From contig JAJRUK010000324.1 in NCBI GenBank assembly GCA_024277835.1, positions 1 to 7,218 on the forward strand: 7,218 bases of DNA, written 5' to 3'. Made by a program: the position numbers and the translations under genes. The notes below the pieces were generated by a model. The model was given only the letters and a program-made list of their open reading frames with translations, was not told the DNA's origin and did no database searches. Source of the stretch: Planctomycetota bacterium (GTDB lineage: Bacteria; Planctomycetota; Phycisphaerae; UBA1845). Shown here one piece after another: positions 5,154 through 7,218 of this stretch. Every line of letters begins with the position of its first letter. Position 1 is the stretch's first letter.

Positions 5154-6902
5154 ATGCAAAGTCGCGTCATGGATCACAAATTCGTTTTCATATTACTCGT
5201 TAGCGCGACGCTGATTGCGCCCTTGAGCGGATGCATCTGGGACGAGGAGAACCGTGCGAAGCTCGATCTTGGCGTCGCACCTGAGACAAACTCGCTTGCG
5301 AATTCTCCGACATATCGCGATACGATCGGATCGCTTGGGTACTTTGACGGGATGGGAGCGATGCGGGTGCGGGGGTACGGGCTTGTGGTTGGGCTGGGAA
5401 AGAACGGCTCGGCGGATTGTCCGCGGCGCGTTCGTGAACGCCTCATTCAGACCATGTACAAGCACTACCACGCGTCGAGCCGCATGGTGGGTTCCCGGGC
5501 GATCTCGCCGGAGAGCTTGATCGAGGACAAGGATACAGCCGTGGTCGTTGTGACGGGTGACATTCCGCCAGCAGCGAGCACGGGGGCGCGTTTTGATGTT
5601 TCGGTAACGGCGCTTCCGGGGACGCAAACGAAGTCTCTTGTTGGAGGTCGATTGTATACAACCGATCTGGAAGTCTATAGAACAATGCCCTCGGGCGTTT
5701 CAATCACAGGTAAGATCCTCGCTCGGGCATCCGGGCCCCTGTTTTCCAATCCATTTTCCGGCGACGACGCTGCCACGAAGAGCAACGTTCGACAGGGGAC
5801 GGTCGTGAGCGGTGGCCACGCAACGAAAGATCGGAGGTTGCGGTTTGTGGTCAACCCGCCGTCGTATCGGCGAGCGCAGCAAATCGAAGAACGGATCAAC
5901 GCCCAGTTTTCTGGATCGACGCGCGTTGCCAATGCAGCTTCGCCGTCGTTCGTTAACATCAACATTCCTCGGTCGTTTGAGTCGGATACCGGGCACTTTC
6001 TGGAACTGGTGAAAAGTCTATTCATCTCCCGCGATCCGGCGTTTGAGGCGACGCGCGCGCGCGCGCTGGCGAAGGAGCTTGCACGATCGGACGCTCCGCA
6101 TGCGCGGATCGCGCTATGCCTGGAGGGGTTAGGTCGTGAGTCGCTTCCCGTGTTGGATGAACTGTACGCTTCGACGCTTGACTATGTCAGTTTTCACGCC
6201 TCGGTCGCCGGGCTGCGATTGAACGATCACGTTGCGGCTGATCGTATGGCGCTCTTCTCGCGCGACGAGGGTAGTCCGTTTCGTTTTAAAGCTATCCGAG
6301 CGCTCGGCGAAACAGTCCAGATGCCCTCGACCGCCATCACGCTTCGCGAGCTGTTGCACGACGACGATCCACGTGTTCAAGTGGGTGCCTATGAACAACT
6401 TCGCAAGCGAAACGATCGGTCCATCGTTTCCAGACCGATCGGGCGTGACAACTATATCCTTGATCTGATCCCAACATCGAAGACGAGCTTCGTTTACGTG
6501 AAGCGGCAGAACCAGAGGCGCATCGCTCTATTCGGAAACGACTTACATCTTCAGTTACCGCTGTTGTATCGTTCGCCCGATGGCAGCGTGACCATCTCAG
6601 CCGACGGGTCTGACGATCTGCTAACGATTCTTCGGACGGTGGTTTCGACCGGAACGACGTCTCCACCGATTCATGCGCCGAACAACTTGGCGCAACTTGC
6701 GATCCTGCTCGGCGACGATCCGGGTGTGGACAGCAATGGCGAAGCGACGGGACTGGGACTTGATTACGGCGCGGTGGTTCGCGCGTTGCACGAATTGTGC
6801 GAGGAAAAATCGATTCGGGCGACGTTCATGCTTGAAGAACCGAACGTTGCCGAACTATTTGGTCCCTCGCGCGCGATGGGTCGTCCTGAATCTGAACTTT
6901 AG
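5154..6902 (+). CDS. Lipoprotein with FlgI-like domain, HEAT-like repeats and novel C-terminal domain
   Basis: The 582 residues start with a lipoprotein signal: a hydrophobic stretch (10-23) and lipobox LSGC with Cys27. Residues 57-292 follow FlgI, the flagellar P-ring protein, in order: RVRGYGLVVGLGKNGS (71-86), TAVVVVTGDIPPAASTG (128-144), FDVSVTALPGTQTKSLVGGR (147-166), GTVVSGG (215-221), LRFVVNPPSYRRAQQIEERI (229-248) and FVNINIPRS (266-274). FlgI's usual C-terminal part is missing. In its place come helical HEAT-like units (about 294-420, e.g. DDPRVQVGAYEQLRKR) and a mixed domain (421-582) I cannot assign. Canonical FlgI is about 350-370 residues, has a cleaved Sec signal and no lipid anchor. 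No rod, hook or L-ring gene is adjacent. Ring or scaffold formation in the cell envelope is possible but inferred. Its own RBS and 111-bp gap suggest at least partly separate expression from the quinone operon. Confidence 0.88.
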   Translation: MQSRVMDHKFVFILLVSATLIAPLSGCIWDEENRAKLDLGVAPETNSLANSPTYRDTIGSLGYFDGMGAMRVRGYGLVVGLGKNGSADCPRRVRERLIQTMYKHYHASSRMVGSRAISPESLIEDKDTAVVVVTGDIPPAASTGARFDVSVTALPGTQTKSLVGGRLYTTDLEVYRTMPSGVSITGKILARASGPLFSNPFSGDDAATKSNVRQGTVVSGGHATKDRRLRFVVNPPSYRRAQQIEERINAQFSGSTRVANAASPSFVNINIPRSFESDTGHFLELVKSLFISRDPAFEATRARALAKELARSDAPHARIALCLEGLGRESLPVLDELYASTLDYVSFHASVAGLRLNDHVAADRMALFSRDEGSPFRFKAIRALGETVQMPSTAITLRELLHDDDPRVQVGAYEQLRKRNDRSIVSRPIGRDNYILDLIPTSKTSFVYVKRQNQRRIALFGNDLHLQLPLLYRSPDGSVTISADGSDDLLTILRTVVSTGTTSPPIHAPNNLAQLAILLGDDPGVDSNGEATGLGLDYGAVVRALHELCEEKSIRATFMLEEPNVAELFGPSRAMGRPESEL

Positions 6903-7092
6903 GACAATGCGTCTGATGTTGTGAGACCTTTGACGACGCGAATAGGCGCGGAATCAGTCGGGAACAGCAAGTTCCGCATCTGGGTCGTGGGTTTCGCTTC
7001 CCTTTCTGAATGCCCGGTCCGTGTCGCACCGATACTATGGAAACAGCGCGCGGCGCATGGTCTCGCGCTATCGGAGAGCCTAAAATCACTTA

Positions 7093-7100
7093 AGAGGTGA
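7093..7100 (+). promoter_or_regulatory. Strong ribosome binding site before the last gene
   Basis: AGAGGTGA (7093-7100) closely matches the anti-Shine-Dalgarno complement and lies at proper distance from GTG 7105. It is the best such site in the window and decides for GTG 7105 over the in-frame ATG at 7144. Confidence 0.7.
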
Positions 7101-7104
7101 AAGT

Positions 7105-7218
7105 GTGAGCTATTTCAGGTCAAGAACGCATCGACGACAATTCATGGGACCGTTGCGACTCATTCCAATTGTCGCGTGCGTTTCATGCTGCGGTTTCGCG
7201 ATCGCGCAAGACGACCCG
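7105..7218 (+). CDS. Secreted protein with Tat-like signal peptide (3' end outside window)
   Basis: Only 38 codons are present. The peptide begins with a basic segment (RSRTHRRQF), then a hydrophobic core LRLIPIVACVSCCGFAIA, and a likely signal peptidase I site after AIA, before QDDP. HRRQFMG resembles the twin-arginine motif (S/T-R-R-x-F-L-K), so Tat export is possible, although Sec use is not excluded. Cys residues in the core do not form a good lipobox. Mature function cannot be told from this fragment. In the 202-bp gap upstream I see no convincing promoter: TAAAAT (7081-7086) is a fair -10 but has no good -35. Confidence 0.72.
   Translation, partial: MSYFRSRTHRRQFMGPLRLIPIVACVSCCGFAIAQDDP

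Noticed and set aside
6930..6958. TTGACG box as a -35 for the last gene
   Set aside because: No -10-like hexamer occurs at 16-18 bp; ATCAGT at 17 bp is a poor match.
6948..6977. Small hairpins GGAAC-AGCAA-GTTCC (6961-6975) and GCGGAA..TTCCGC (6948-6977)
   Set aside because: They are mutually exclusive, with stems of only 5 and 6 bp and no T-run, so I do not call a terminator or riboswitch after the FlgI-like gene.
7165..7190. Possible lipobox (CVSC) in the last gene
   Set aside because: Position -3 is Cys instead of Leu/Val/Ile, and a better signal peptidase I site (AIA before QDDP) follows.

Overview
The window looks like chromosomal DNA of a planctomycete, probably near Rhodopirellula/Pirellulales. 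This is inferred from moderate-to-high GC, GTG starts, secreted proteins of unfamiliar type, and short palindromic repeats of a kind I recall from planctomycete genomes. I could not test the taxonomy by search. All genes are on the + strand, there is no long gene-free stretch, and I see no RNA gene, CRISPR array or insertion sequence.

Layout. (1) 1-565: the 3' part of a manganese-type superoxide dismutase gene, closed by a strong intrinsic terminator (606-640). (2) 566-741: a short spacer with a near-consensus sigma70-type promoter (574-602) whose predicted start falls inside that terminator, followed by two adjacent palindromes (644-680). (3) 742-5042: a tight four-gene run with spacings of 2 nt, 1 nt and a 4-nt ATGA overlap. 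It encodes a UbiE/MenG quinone C-methyltransferase, a 642-residue membrane protein with a TPR-like tail, a UbiX-type flavin prenyltransferase, and a UbiA-family polyprenyltransferase. (4) 5154-6902: a lipoprotein with a FlgI-like (flagellar P-ring) N-terminal half, then HEAT-like helices and an unassigned C-terminal domain. (5) 7105-7218: the start of a secreted protein with a Tat-like signal peptide, cut by the window end.

How they fit together. UbiA (prenylation), UbiX (makes the prenylated FMN cofactor of UbiD-type decarboxylases) and UbiE/MenG (final C-methylation) are the late steps of quinone synthesis. In planctomycetes, which use menaquinone, this matches the late part of the futalosine route; the partner UbiD-type decarboxylase is not in the window. 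The membrane/TPR protein is locked into this operon and has no known role.

Most notable: a hairpin plus three tandem 21-bp repeats lie in frame inside ubiE and add about 21 residues between two conserved motifs, as if an intergenic repeat had colonised a housekeeping gene. The FlgI-like/HEAT lipoprotein has no other flagellar gene beside it. A promoter-over-terminator arrangement separates sod from the quinone operon.
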